64,000 nt of DNA. It comes from Bacteroidaceae bacterium. GTDB taxonomy: Bacteria > Bacteroidota > Bacteroidia > Bacteroidales > Bacteroidaceae. Below the pieces are notes generated by a model that was given only the letters and a program-made list of their open reading frames with translations, did not search any database and was not told the origin of the DNA. The number at the start of each line of letters is the position of its first letter. Within the stretch, counting starts at the first letter, position 1. Position numbers and translations under genes: made by a program. Shown here piece by piece: positions 18,901 to 26,767 of the stretch. Location of the stretch: the NCBI GenBank assembly GCA_017555875.1, contig JAFZFN010000013.1, positions 62,001 to 126,000 of the forward strand, in the 5' to 3' direction.

Positions 18901-19866
18901 GCATTCTATAGCTGTCAGGGTTGGGAAGAGTTGGTTATCCCCGATGCGGTACAGACTGTGGGTGATGAGGCTTTCTATAACTGTCGTTTACTCACGTCCA
19001 TGACGTTTGGCGAAGGTGTCAGAGAGTTGGGGAATAACATTTTCCCCTGGCAATATCCTTCTTTAGATTCACCGTATTTGGAAACTATCGTGTTTAGAGG
19101 TGCTACCCCTCCTACGTTTACTTCTCACAATCTGGAGTACGAGCTTTCACACTATCGTATGTGCACTCAATTGCTCGTACCCGAAGGCTCCCTTGCCGCT
19201 TATCAATCGGCTGACGTATGGAAAGATTTTGTCTTCATTACAGAGGGAGAAGAGATGGTGGAGTTCGAGTCTGACGGTATTCTCTATAGAGTTGTAGTAG
19301 GAGATGACTATGCCATGGTAAGACCGCGCCCTGGCAAGGAATCTGCATCCGAAGGGGATGTTTTTGTGTCTGCAGGAATGATTTCTGTCTATCCCGACAG
19401 CATTGTAATCCCCGAAACCGTATGGTATGACAATAAGGAGTATGTGGTAAATGCTATCGGTGAATTTGCTTTCTACAGATGTGAACTGCGCTATCTGAGT
19501 ATTCCCGCTACAGTGGAGGAAGTCGGCTATTGTGGTTTGGGAGCAAGCTTTAAAGGAGTTGTGATATGTCATGCTACCACTCCTCTCTACTATGATTCCT
19601 ATTGTGACGTTTCTCACGATGCTGTCCTGCGTGTTCCAAGAAAAAGCATGGAACTATATGAACAAGCTCCATTCTGGAGGATTTTCTTCGAATATGCCGA
19701 CGTTGAAGCCATAGAAGACGCCACTGATATCGAGAATGTAGAAATCAATGTGCCTCGTATGCATACAGGCGCTATATATGACCTTAGTGGCCGATGCATC
19801 ACTGATGTCGAGAATCTGAAGAGCGGTATTTATATCGTGAATGGGAAGAAAGTTGTGATTAAGTGA
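15991..19866 (+). CDS. BspA-like leucine-rich-repeat surface protein, 1291 aa
   Basis: Begins with a signal peptide ending in SHISAQG. The body is a series of BspA/LRR_5 repeats of about 23 residues (pattern L-x-x-V-x-I-P-x-x-V-x-x-I-G-x-x-A-F-x-x-C). These are broken into blocks by recurring spacer units (FEVDGIWYSVL, FVVDGIKYTLL, FTVDGVTYTQL and similar), each block ending in a segment like YVPEGTLEAYQAAAGW. The C-terminus (TDIENVEIN ... IYDLSGRC ... GIYIVNGKKVVIK) is of the sorting type also seen on the GH89 and 60 kb proteins. Relatives in oral and gut Bacteroidetes bind host or bacterial surfaces; that role is inferred here. Base composition is lower in GC than the flanking efflux genes. 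Confidence 0.88.
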   Translation: MMKTTFLQTLRIVALLAMLWVLPQSHISAQGFEVDGIWYSVLSESGVKVIANPDNSVYTHSEVILPEKVSYEGVEYAVTEIGASAFNQCADLVSVTIPKSVTDVASRAFYECSGLKYVEIADGSTPLSFTDNYQFWTSPLDSAYIGRDLEYRSGSRNGGISPFVGRNSWQFTPIRKVEFGDSVTVVGKTLFQYSASLESVVLGKNVTEIGSGAFRDCTSLKTVVCNAVTPPTCKNTEFENTSAALYVPEGTLEAYQAAAGWTYFTKIIDSPYIPDFVVDGIKYTLLGKGEVGVVAINEVTKYEGDIVLPETVTFEGISYTLTTICSGAFEQCYNLTSVSIPATITAIEKEAFYNCSPRIECKAMTPPACVSGSFSSDKVYIPEGTLELYRAATGWKDITYLIDAAYVPDFTVDGVTYTQLGKESVGVRGLQPVFIDEYSIINEVVLPETVEHEGITYRLTEIWSTNTSGSSWLRSIVIPEGVEVVRGGAFQYNGGLETVVFPTSLTAIGELAFSQCEKLESVELPEGLTSLGRYAFEWCRSLRKITIPASVTVIEEGTFRYCPADTIIVKSMTPPTLGERAYHDDLGQKHNLLIVPTGSWETYMSTTPWKSFLEIREAGGRSNVFEVDGIRYRLLLIESNEVEVTAGGDYRGDMVIPGSVVYEGKEYSVTSIRGEAFRECTDLTSVVISEGVRYLYNYAFQQCTNLKSVSIPSTLEETAFYNAFYFCKGLENIVVADNHPTLESRGDAIIRKESLELIFGCQGTVIQDDVKSIAPFAFSYTDIKEVKIPNSVIRIGEYAFTACDSLVSLHVGSGAVEFAYNSYGRPEGLGNQVRNVFADCNNLRTIVIDEGNPLIDSRNGCNAIVETATNTILLGSNGTTIPEGIGAIEQEAFALCEKLEALHIPSSLDTIPLGTFSYCPNLTTITVDEENTKFDSRSNCNAIIETATNTLLLGCVNTAIPQDVEHIATRAFYSCQGWEELVIPDAVQTVGDEAFYNCRLLTSMTFGEGVRELGNNIFPWQYPSLDSPYLETIVFRGATPPTFTSHNLEYELSHYRMCTQLLVPEGSLAAYQSADVWKDFVFITEGEEMVEFESDGILYRVVVGDDYAMVRPRPGKESASEGDVFVSAGMISVYPDSIVIPETVWYDNKEYVVNAIGEFAFYRCELRYLSIPATVEEVGYCGLGASFKGVVICHATTPLYYDSYCDVSHDAVLRVPRKSMELYEQAPFWRIFFEYADVEAIEDATDIENVEINVPRMHTGAIYDLSGRCITDVENLKSGIYIVNGKKVVIK

Positions 19867-20281
19867 GCGCAGAAGCATAGTTTACTTTGGTTATGCCGAG
19901 CGTGAACAACTAAAACGAAGTTAAAGGTGGTGATAGATAGTTCCCACTTATATAGCAAAGAGGAGTCAGCGAAAGTTGTCTCCTCTTTGCTTGTCGCAAT
20001 GAATACTCCTTTAGCCCTCTTTCCACCCAATCCTCAAGCCAGACGAAAAGAACGCAGCCACGGGCGATTAGGAAAATTCAAAGTGTTAGCGGAACGTGAG
20101 TTTTTGAGTTTATATGTTATTGAGTTTGCTAAGTCTATACTTCCTATTTCTGTGGCGCGTAAGCAAATCGTAGGATTTTTCTATCAATATGCTACGAAAT
20201 TTCTGTACAGGATTCCCGGGCGTTTCGTGAAAAAGAAGAATGAAAAATGGTAAAAATAGGGTGGCGGGATGAGAAAATGTT
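19867..20281. other. Intergenic stretch with 11-bp hairpin at 19955-19990
   Basis: GCAAAGAGGAG pairs with CTCCTCTTTGC across a 14-base loop, followed by TTGTC rather than a clean T run; it may end the LRR transcript. The rest is AT-rich. A 108-codon frame at 19927 runs through the hairpin and has no family features. No small partner gene follows this LRR protein, unlike the other two tailed proteins. Confidence 0.55.
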
Positions 20282-21080
20282 CTATAGTCTTCTGAATTTT
20301 ACGATACAATCAATACAGATAGGGGTGTTGGAAATAGTATCGATGAACACATTGGCTGGATGCATATCTTCTAAATGAAGATGTTCGTTGATGTAGTTTA
20401 CCCCCCTGTCCATCGTGATTGTCTGTGAATCCCTTGGTGGCTACCATAGAATCTATCTCCTGCTTGGTGGCTAGTCGGAGACATCCAACATAAGGTTGGG
20501 TGAGTATGGCGCGAAATAGTCCGTCGGCATCGCGAGTGAAGCCTATCACATGCATAAGGGTTTCAGGGAACAGCGCGTTGTGAAGTACGATAGACTCTAG
20601 CGCTCTGCCCAATGTGGCATAAATGGAGGTGCGGGCTTTGATTACCGACGTGTCTCCTTCTCTGTAGTAGACTTTTGCCTCTGCTCCTTGGGCTATCATA
20701 GGCCCAAACACCGATTCTATATCTTGCTCGGCATTAGGGAACCAACATCGTTTGGCTTCTGCCCATTGTTGCACAGACTTTTCTTGAAGAGCGTCTATCT
20801 CCCAGTTTGCTGGGCCTCCTTCGCCTGCTGCAGCATCTGTACCTGCTTCAAGGCTTGCTCGCGCGTAGTTGCATACGAGGTACGCCCCGATGAGCATCTC
20901 ACCTGCCAAGCAGAGACCTGCATGCTCTGGCTGATTGAATTGAGTAAGGTTTGTCTTTCCATTGAGTATATTGCTGATGAAGTTATCCATTAACCGAAGC
21001 GTAGGCTCCGAAAAACCATTGTCGCGAATAGAACTATAGATATGCTCTAAACTCATCGTTAACTGATTGCCTGTATCCAT
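20282..21080 (-). pseudogene. Polyvalent-kinase-like protein, frameshifted at a G6 tract
   Basis: The frame read from 21080 gives 256 residues. It includes EHAGLCLAGEMLIGAYL and GAEAKVYYREGDTSVIKA, a nucleotide-binding lobe, and LHNALFPETLMHVIGF, typical of kinase-like proteins carried by Bacteroidetes mobile elements. At the C6 run on the plus strand (20401-20406) the frame is lost. Dropping one base restores GVNYINEHLHLEDMHPANVF and then ICIDCIVKFRRL, with a stop at 20282-20284. That recovered part holds the H-x-x-N catalytic motif, so the current frame should be inactive. A TACATTTG box lies upstream. The cause could be a true mutation, phase variation or a sequence error. Confidence 0.75.
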
Positions 21081-21306
21081 ATCTATTAATAGGTTTTATT
21101 ATATTCGCAAATGTACGCATTTTTTCTGAACCATACAATCGCTTAACAAAATTATAGGGGAATAAGTTGGAAAATGTCATCATCAAAGCATTGTCCTTTC
21201 CCTCTCTCCCGGCTCTGGGTGTTTCGTCTTGTGGCGTTTCATGGGGTAGGGGAGGAAACAAAACGACGGCATGCGGTGTTGGTCTCTTTGACCTGATGTA
21301 GTGTGT

Positions 21307-22440
21307 ATGAACGTACTCCTTCGCGAATGGCGTCGCATGACCTCGCGCCGCATCTATCTGGGGGCGGCGGTGGTGCTTCCGCTGTTCTTGATTTTCTTCA
21401 TGGCCACCATCTTTGGTGACGGACAGATGCGCCATCTGCCCATCGGCATCGTGGATGGTGACAATACGGCCACGTCGCGCAGCATTGTGAGAAGCATCGC
21501 TGCGGTGCCTACGTTCGATGTGGTGGCCCACTATGCCGACGATGCCGAGGCACGGGCAGCGGTGAGGAGGAGAGAGGTGTATGGCTACCTCTCCATCCCG
21601 CCACGCTTCGAGGAGGCGATGGTGAGCGGCACGGGGGCTACGCTGTGCTACTATTACCACTATGCCCTGCTGGCGGTGGGTGGGGAGGTGATGGGCGCGT
21701 TCGAGAAGGCGCTCATCCCCGTGCGCATGGCTCCCATCGTGGACGAGGCCATCGCGCTGGGAGACACGGAGGCGAACATCGAGACTTTCCTCCTGCCCAT
21801 GACCGCGGACGACCATGCGCTGTATAATCCCTCGCTCGACTATGCCGTGTATCTGGCCGTGCCCATCTACTTCATCATGTTTCAAATATTGGTGTTGCTG
21901 GTGACGCTCTATGCTGTGGGGAGTGAACGCAAGCAGGGAACGAGTACGGTGTGGCTTGCATCGGCCCGTGGCAACATGCTGTGGGCTGTCGTGGGCAAGC
22001 TGCTGCCCTATACGCTGATGTTCATCCTTGAGGCCATGTTGGCGGGTGTGGTGTTCTTCCGTTGGGAACATATCCCCATGGCAGGCAACGTGGGGTTGCT
22101 TGCCCTGACGACGGTGCTCTTCATCATCGCCACGCAGTCGGTGGCGGTCATCCTGTATACGTTGTTCCCGATGTTGTCGCTAGTCATCAGTGTGGTCTCC
22201 ATGGTGGGTTCGCTGGGGGCTACGCTCTCGGGGCTCACCTTTCCGCTCAGTGCGATGTCACCCGTGGTGGGGTGGGTGGCGCGGCTTTTCCCTGTGCGTC
22301 ACTTCACGGAGGCCATGCAGTGTGTGGTCTACTTCGATGGCGGATTCGCAGAGTGCTGGCCTCAGCTGGCTGTGCTTTGCTTGTTCCCTCTAGTGGCAGT
22401 AGCGCTGTTGCCCAGGTTGAAAAGAATACTAAATTCATAA
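21307..22440 (+). CDS. ABC-2 type permease, first of pair
   Basis: About 377 residues from the ATG at 21307; a GTG at 21301 is also in frame. One N-terminal helix (IYLGAAVVLPLFLIFFMATIF) is followed by an extracytoplasmic domain (about 45-170) starting LPIGIVDGDNT, then five or six C-terminal helices ending in FPLVAVALLPRL. This is the ABC-2/YhhJ layout that pairs with HlyD and TolC proteins in Bacteroidetes drug or metabolite exporters. No ATP-binding subunit gene is present in the window. It lies 34 bases before a second permease. It was probably once next to hlyD at 14.2 kb. Confidence 0.85.
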   Translation: MNVLLREWRRMTSRRIYLGAAVVLPLFLIFFMATIFGDGQMRHLPIGIVDGDNTATSRSIVRSIAAVPTFDVVAHYADDAEARAAVRRREVYGYLSIPPRFEEAMVSGTGATLCYYYHYALLAVGGEVMGAFEKALIPVRMAPIVDEAIALGDTEANIETFLLPMTADDHALYNPSLDYAVYLAVPIYFIMFQILVLLVTLYAVGSERKQGTSTVWLASARGNMLWAVVGKLLPYTLMFILEAMLAGVVFFRWEHIPMAGNVGLLALTTVLFIIATQSVAVILYTLFPMLSLVISVVSMVGSLGATLSGLTFPLSAMSPVVGWVARLFPVRHFTEAMQCVVYFDGGFAECWPQLAVLCLFPLVAVALLPRLKRILNS

Positions 22441-22474
22441 TTCACAATTCCTAATTCCTAATTCCTAATTTAAA

Positions 22475-23641
22475 ATGATACGGTGGAGTAGGTGTCCTAT
22501 GGTCTTGTACGTCGCATGGCGTGAGTTTTGCGCCATCGCCACGAGCTACTCGGTGCTGCTGGTGCTCGTGGGCGGTGTGTTTGTCTATGGACTCCTCTAT
22601 AACTATATGTATGCTCCCAACGTGGTGCGCGAGGTGGCCATAGCCGTGGTGGACCACTCTCACACGGCTCTGAGCCGCCGATACGCTCGCCTGCTCGATG
22701 CCACGCCCGAGGTGGCGGTCGCTCGTCATGCTCAAGACATGGCGGAGGCGAAGCGTTTGATGCGAGGCGCCGAGGTCTATGGCATCCTGTATCTCCCGCG
22801 CGACTTTGAGGAGCGCATGCTACGTGGCGAACTCTCGGTATACCCCTTCTATGCGTCTACCGATGCCTTCCTCTACTATGAGGCGATGGAGCGAGCCAAC
22901 CTCGAGGTGATGGAGGCCATGGATGGTGATTACCGCACTCAGCTGATAGGGGACCTCTCGCCTGGCGGACTTGCTGCCGTGGCTACCGAGAGTCCTGTCA
23001 CGGTGGTGGGCACGGCGCTCTACAACCCTACAGAGGGGTATGGGATATACCTCATCCCCTCGGTGCTGATGGTGATCATCTTCCAGACATTGATGATGCT
23101 CGTGGCCATGACGTCACATCGCGGGAGAGAGCGCACCTTGCACGTCTCCTATGTGCAGAAGAAGGTGGGGCGCACTCGACTTGCCCTGTCGGTTGTTTGT
23201 GGCAAGACGCTCACCTATGCTGTGCTCTATGGTATCTTTGCCTTCTTCCTTGTGGGGCTGTTGCCGCTCCTCTTTGACATCCCTCATTGCGCCTCGTGGG
23301 GCTCATTGGCGGTGCTGCTTGTCCCCTACGTGCTAGGCACCAGTTTTTTTGGCCTTGCCCTCTCGCGATGGTATGCCGATGCCGAGGCGCCCATCCTGCT
23401 CATCGCCTTCTTCTCCATCGGGCTGATCTTCCTCTCGGGCGTGTCGTATCCGCTCGAGCTCATCCCCTGGTATTGGCAGGTGGTGCACTACCTCATCCCT
23501 GCTGCTCCAGCCACGCTGGCTTATGTGCAGCTCAGCAGCATGGGAGCTACGCTCGGTGATGTGTGGCCACAACTGTTGGCCCTGTGGGGGCAGATGGCGA
23601 TTTACTTCGTCTTGGCTGTGCAGCGGTATCGTAGGTTGTGA
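22475..23641 (+). CDS. ABC-2 type permease, second of pair
   Basis: 388 residues with the same design as the previous gene: an N-terminal helix (SYSVLLVLVGGVFVYGLLYN), an extracytoplasmic domain starting VAIAVVDHSHTALSRR, and a C-terminal bundle containing SVLMVIIFQTLMMLVAM and PILLIAFFSIGLIFLSGVSYP. The spacer before it is made of TAATTCC-type repeats. The two permeases probably form a heterodimer exporting an unknown substrate through the HlyD adaptor and TolC channel. A start at M9 (MVLYVAWREF) would also be reasonable. Confidence 0.85.
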   Translation: MIRWSRCPMVLYVAWREFCAIATSYSVLLVLVGGVFVYGLLYNYMYAPNVVREVAIAVVDHSHTALSRRYARLLDATPEVAVARHAQDMAEAKRLMRGAEVYGILYLPRDFEERMLRGELSVYPFYASTDAFLYYEAMERANLEVMEAMDGDYRTQLIGDLSPGGLAAVATESPVTVVGTALYNPTEGYGIYLIPSVLMVIIFQTLMMLVAMTSHRGRERTLHVSYVQKKVGRTRLALSVVCGKTLTYAVLYGIFAFFLVGLLPLLFDIPHCASWGSLAVLLVPYVLGTSFFGLALSRWYADAEAPILLIAFFSIGLIFLSGVSYPLELIPWYWQVVHYLIPAAPATLAYVQLSSMGATLGDVWPQLLALWGQMAIYFVLAVQRYRRL

Positions 23642-23702
23642 GGGATGTGTCATCTGCAAGCGATGGATGTGCTCTTGTCCTCTGGCTTGTGACTTTAGAA
23701 AC

Positions 23703-23745
23703 AGCGAGAGGGAGCGTCTCTCGACACTCCCTCTCGCTCTGTTCT
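23703..23745. terminator. Bidirectional terminator between permease and asd
   Basis: AGCGAGAGGGAG (23703-23714) and CTCCCTCTCGCT (23727-23738) form a perfect 12-bp stem between two converging genes. Confidence 0.75.
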
Positions 23746-23758
23746 CGCTTGCACGGGG

Positions 23759-24769
23759 TCACTTCACCACACCCTGTGCGATGAGGTACTCGGCAATCTG
23801 TACGGCATTGAGCGCTGCTCCCTTCTTGATCTGGTCGCCCACGATCCAGAAGGTGAGTCCACACTCGTTGGTGAGGTCCTTGCGGATGCGGCCCACATAG
23901 ACGGGGTCCTTGCCAGCGAGGAAGAGGGGCATGGGGTACTCCTTCTCGGCGGGGTTGTCCATGAGCACGAGTCCGTCGCCCTTGGCAAAGGCTTCGCGGG
24001 CCTCGGCCACGCTGATGGGGCGCTCGGTCTCGACCCAGATGCTCTCAGAGTGGGAGCGGAGGGCGGGGACGCGCACGCAGGTGGCGCTGACGTTGACGTC
24101 GGAGTGCATGATCTTCTTGGTCTCATGATACATCTTCATCTCCTCCTTGGTGTAGCCGTTGTCGGTGAACACGTCGATCTGCGGGATGAGGTTGAAGGCG
24201 AGCTGGTAGGCAAACTTCTCCACAGTGACCTCCTCACCTGCCAACACCTGACGGTACTGCTCATAGAGCTCGGCCATGGCAGCTGCGCCGGCACCGCTGG
24301 CGGCCTGGTAGGTCGATACGTGTACGGTCTTGATATGGGAGAGCTGCTCGATGGCCTTCAGTGCCACGACCATCTGTATGGTGGTGCAGTTGGGGTTGGC
24401 GATGATGCCACGGGGACGTACGAGGGCGTCCTCGGCATTGACCTCGGGAACGACGAGGGGCACGTCACTGTCCATGCGGAAGGCGCTGCTGTTGTCGATC
24501 ATGATGGCGCCATGCTTGGTGATGGTCTCGGCATACTCGATGGAGGTGCCGCCACCAGCGGAGGTGAAGGCGATGTCGACGCCCTTGAAGTCGTCGTTGT
24601 GCTGCAACAGCTTTACGGTAATCTCCTTGCCTCGGAAGGTGTATGTGCTACCAGCACTGCGGGGCGAACCGAACAGGACGAGTTCGTCGATGGGGAAGTT
24701 TCTCTCTTCGAGCACGCGGAGGAACTCTTGTCCTACCGCTCCGCTAGCTCCTACAATTGCTACTTTCAT
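23759..24769 (-). CDS. asd: Aspartate-semialdehyde dehydrogenase
   Basis: 336 residues from the ATG at 24769, which opens the Rossmann fold directly ([16 protein letters not shown]); a frame extending 24 codons upstream adds a non-conserved stretch. The enzyme reduces aspartyl phosphate to aspartate semialdehyde for lysine, methionine, threonine and diaminopimelate synthesis. Catalytic Cys128 lies in IIANPNCTT, and the substrate-binding segment with the active-site His is in [12 protein letters not shown]. It is monocistronic, with a TAATTTTG box upstream on the minus strand and a strong terminator shared with the converging permease gene. Confidence 0.95.
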   Translation of the reverse strand: MKVAIVGASGAVGQEFLRVLEERNFPIDELVLFGSPRSAGSTYTFRGKEITVKLLQHNDDFKGVDIAFTSAGGGTSIEYAETITKHGAIMIDNSSAFRMDSDVPLVVPEVNAEDALVRPRGIIANPNCTTIQMVVALKAIEQLSHIKTVHVSTYQAASGAGAAAMAELYEQYRQVLAGEEVTVEKFAYQLAFNLIPQIDVFTDNGYTKEEMKMYHETKKIMHSDVNVSATCVRVPALRSHSESIWVETERPISVAEAREAFAKGDGLVLMDNPAEKEYPMPLFLAGKDPVYVGRIRKDLTNECGLTFWIVGDQIKKGAALNAVQIAEYLIAQGVVK

Positions 24770-24838
24770 GTCGTATTTCTTTTTAGGCTTTGGGTTGTTA
24801 TTAGTCGTAGGGATTGATACCTCGATATTTTGTCGGTG

Positions 24839-24846
24839 CAAAATTA
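24839..24846 (-). promoter_or_regulatory. asd -7 box
   Basis: TAATTTTG on the minus strand fits the Bacteroidetes -7 consensus and lies about 70 bases before the asd ATG. A -33 box is not clear. Confidence 0.5.
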
Positions 24847-24995
24847 GATAAAAAACTTGAATACTCGATGATTGCTATGCAAATATTACAGGATTATGCC
24901 AGAGGAGGGTGGGGCAGATGCTATGAAAAATGGAAAAAATAAGGTGTTTCGTAATATTTACTCGCTTTTTGTGTACGACTTAACAAACCTTTTCT

Positions 24996-25003
24996 TAACT
25001 TTG
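24996..25003 (+). promoter_or_regulatory. pgk -7 box and repeat leader
   Basis: TAACTTTG fits the -7 consensus. TTTTTG at 24966-24971 is the closest -33 candidate but at 24 bases is farther than usual. Between the box and the pgk ATG lie several direct repeats of CATAAATCACAA type. Confidence 0.5.
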
Positions 25004-25070
25004 CAGAGAACTGCGATGAAAGAATTCATAAATCATAAATCACAATTCATAAATCACAAATCGTAACGTT

Positions 25071-26342
25071 ATGCAAAACATTGACAATTTCAACTTTGCC
25101 GGTAAGAAGGCAATCGTGCGTGTAGACTTCAATGTACCCTTGAACGAAGAGGGCAAGATTACTGACGACACCCGTATCCGTGGTGCTCTCCCCACCTTGA
25201 AGAAGGTGTTGGCCGAGGGTGGCGCACTCATCATCATGTCACACATGGGTAAGCCCAAAGGCAAGGTGAACGCTAAGTACTCTCTCTCACAGATTGTTGA
25301 CGCTGTGTCTGAGAAGCTCGGTGTACCCGTACAGTTTGCCCCCGACTGCGCTAAGGCTGCCGAGGCTGCTGCTGCCCTCAAGGCTGGTGAGGTGTTGTTG
25401 CTCGAGAACCTCCGTTTCTATCCCGAGGAGGAGGGCAAGCCCGTAGGTATCGACAAGGCTGATCCCGCTTACGAGGAGGCTAAGAAGGCTATGAAGGCAT
25501 CGCAGAAGGAGTTTGCCAAGACACTCGCTTCGTATGCTGACTGCTACATCAACGACGCTTTCGGTACCGCTCACCGCAAGCACGCTTCTACTGCCGTTAT
25601 CGCTGACTACTTCGATGCTGACAACAAGATGCTCGGCTACCTCATGCAGAAGGAGGTACAGGCAGTAGACAACGTATTGTCAAACATCAAGCGTCCCTTC
25701 GTAGCTATCATGGGTGGCTCAAAGGTATCTTCTAAGATCGGTATCATCGAGAACTTGTTGGGTAAGGTTGATAAGCTCATCCTCTGTGGCGGTATGACCT
25801 ATACCTTCGCTAAGGCTCACGGTGGTGAGATCGGTGACTCAATCGTTGAGATGGACAAGCTCGACGTAGCTCTCGGCGTAGAGGAGTTGGCCAAGAAGAA
25901 TGGCGTAGAGCTCGTGCTCGGCACAGACTGCACAGCTACCAACGGCCTCGACTTCGGCACGATGAGTGTCAAGGAGGGTGCTGAGATTATCACCTGTCCT
26001 TCTGATAAGGTGCCCGCAGGCTTCGAGGGTGTCGACGCTGGTGTGGAGAGCCAGAAGGCATTTGCTGCTGCTATCGAGGGTGCCAAGACCATCCTCTGGA
26101 ACGGTCCTGCTGGTGTATTTGAGTGCGACGCTTTCACAGCTGGTTCACGCGCTATCGGTGAGGCTATCGCCAAGGCTACTGCTGAGGGTGCCTTCTCACT
26201 CATCGGTGGTGGTGACTCTGTAGCTTGTGTCAACAAGTTCGGATTGGCTGACCAGGTATCATACATCTCTACTGGTGGTGGCGCATTGCTCGAGGCTATC
26301 GAGGGTAAGGTGCTCCCCGGTGTAGCTGCTATCCAGGGCTAA
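25071..26342 (+). CDS. pgk: Phosphoglycerate kinase
   Basis: 423 residues, cytoplasmic, interconverting 1,3-bisphosphoglycerate plus ADP and 3-phosphoglycerate plus ATP. The N-terminal motif [12 protein letters not shown], the substrate segment [12 protein letters not shown], the hinge region with [10 protein letters not shown], and the nucleotide site [11 protein letters not shown] and FSLIGGGDS are all intact. Length is slightly above the usual 390-400 because of an insert near residue 120. Codon use is biased towards frequent codons, as in highly expressed genes. It stands alone, with a strong terminator. Confidence 0.97.
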   Translation: MQNIDNFNFAGKKAIVRVDFNVPLNEEGKITDDTRIRGALPTLKKVLAEGGALIIMSHMGKPKGKVNAKYSLSQIVDAVSEKLGVPVQFAPDCAKAAEAAAALKAGEVLLLENLRFYPEEEGKPVGIDKADPAYEEAKKAMKASQKEFAKTLASYADCYINDAFGTAHRKHASTAVIADYFDADNKMLGYLMQKEVQAVDNVLSNIKRPFVAIMGGSKVSSKIGIIENLLGKVDKLILCGGMTYTFAKAHGGEIGDSIVEMDKLDVALGVEELAKKNGVELVLGTDCTATNGLDFGTMSVKEGAEIITCPSDKVPAGFEGVDAGVESQKAFAAAIEGAKTILWNGPAGVFECDAFTAGSRAIGEAIAKATAEGAFSLIGGGDSVACVNKFGLADQVSYISTGGGALLEAIEGKVLPGVAAIQG

Positions 26343-26362
26343 TCTTGATAAAGTGATATGTA

Positions 26363-26395
26363 AAAATAGGTCGAGGTTTCTCGGCCTATTTTTTG
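26363..26395 (+). terminator. pgk terminator
   Basis: AATAGGTCGAG pairs with CTCGGCCTATT around GTTT, and a T run follows. Confidence 0.85.
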
Positions 26396-26433
26396 TACAT
26401 CTATAAAATTGTTGTTGTTTGAGGCTATAGGAA

Positions 26434-26462
26434 ACAAAAAAAGAGCGAAACCTCGCTCTTTC
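26434..26462 (-). terminator. Terminator of tRNA-Pro transcript
   Basis: On the minus strand AAGAGCGA pairs with TCGCTCTT, followed by seven T, a few bases after the tRNA 3' end. Confidence 0.8.
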
Positions 26463-26465
26463 TTG

Positions 26466-26538
26466 TCGGGACGACACGACTCGAACGTGCGACCCCTTGG
26501 TCCCAAACCAAGTATACTACCAACTGTACTACGTCCCG
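26466..26538 (-). tRNA. tRNA-Pro (anticodon TGG)
   Basis: On the minus strand a full cloverleaf is visible: a 7-bp acceptor stem (CGGGACG with CGTCCCG), the D-arm, an anticodon stem CTTGG/CCAAG with loop TTTGGGA giving anticodon TGG, and a T-arm with TTCGAGT. The C1-G72 pair is typical of bacterial tRNA-Pro. CCA is not encoded (CAA follows). Confidence 0.95.
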
Positions 26539-26691
26539 AATGCTTTCGTGAAAGCGAGCGCAAAGTTACGGCAAGCCTAGCGGAATTCCAAATTTTTGAA
26601 TGATAATTTAAGCGTCTATCCCTTTTTTCTCTTGTGTGGCTATCAGAAATAGGGTGGATTTAGTGCTCTGAACAGGAAAAAATCAATATAA

Positions 26692-26723
26692 TTTGCTTTT
26701 TCGCTCACCTTGCACTAATTTTG
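26692..26723 (+). promoter_or_regulatory. pheT promoter
   Basis: TTTG at 26692-26695, 20 bases, then TAATTTTG at 26716-26723. The spacer (CTTTTTCGCTCACCTTG...) is almost the same as in the pheS promoter at 63066. Confidence 0.75.
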
Positions 26724-26767
26724 TACGATATTTCGTTTTGACTAGGATAATATAAAAAAACAACAAT

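Noticed and set aside
19927-20253. 108-codon frame after the first LRR gene
   Set aside because: It crosses an 11-bp hairpin, has no recognisable domain and no promoter or conserved start; kept as intergenic.
24050-24817. 255-codon plus-strand frame opposite asd
   Set aside because: It is the antisense shadow of a well-supported gene, with the Gly/Val-rich make-up typical of such shadows.
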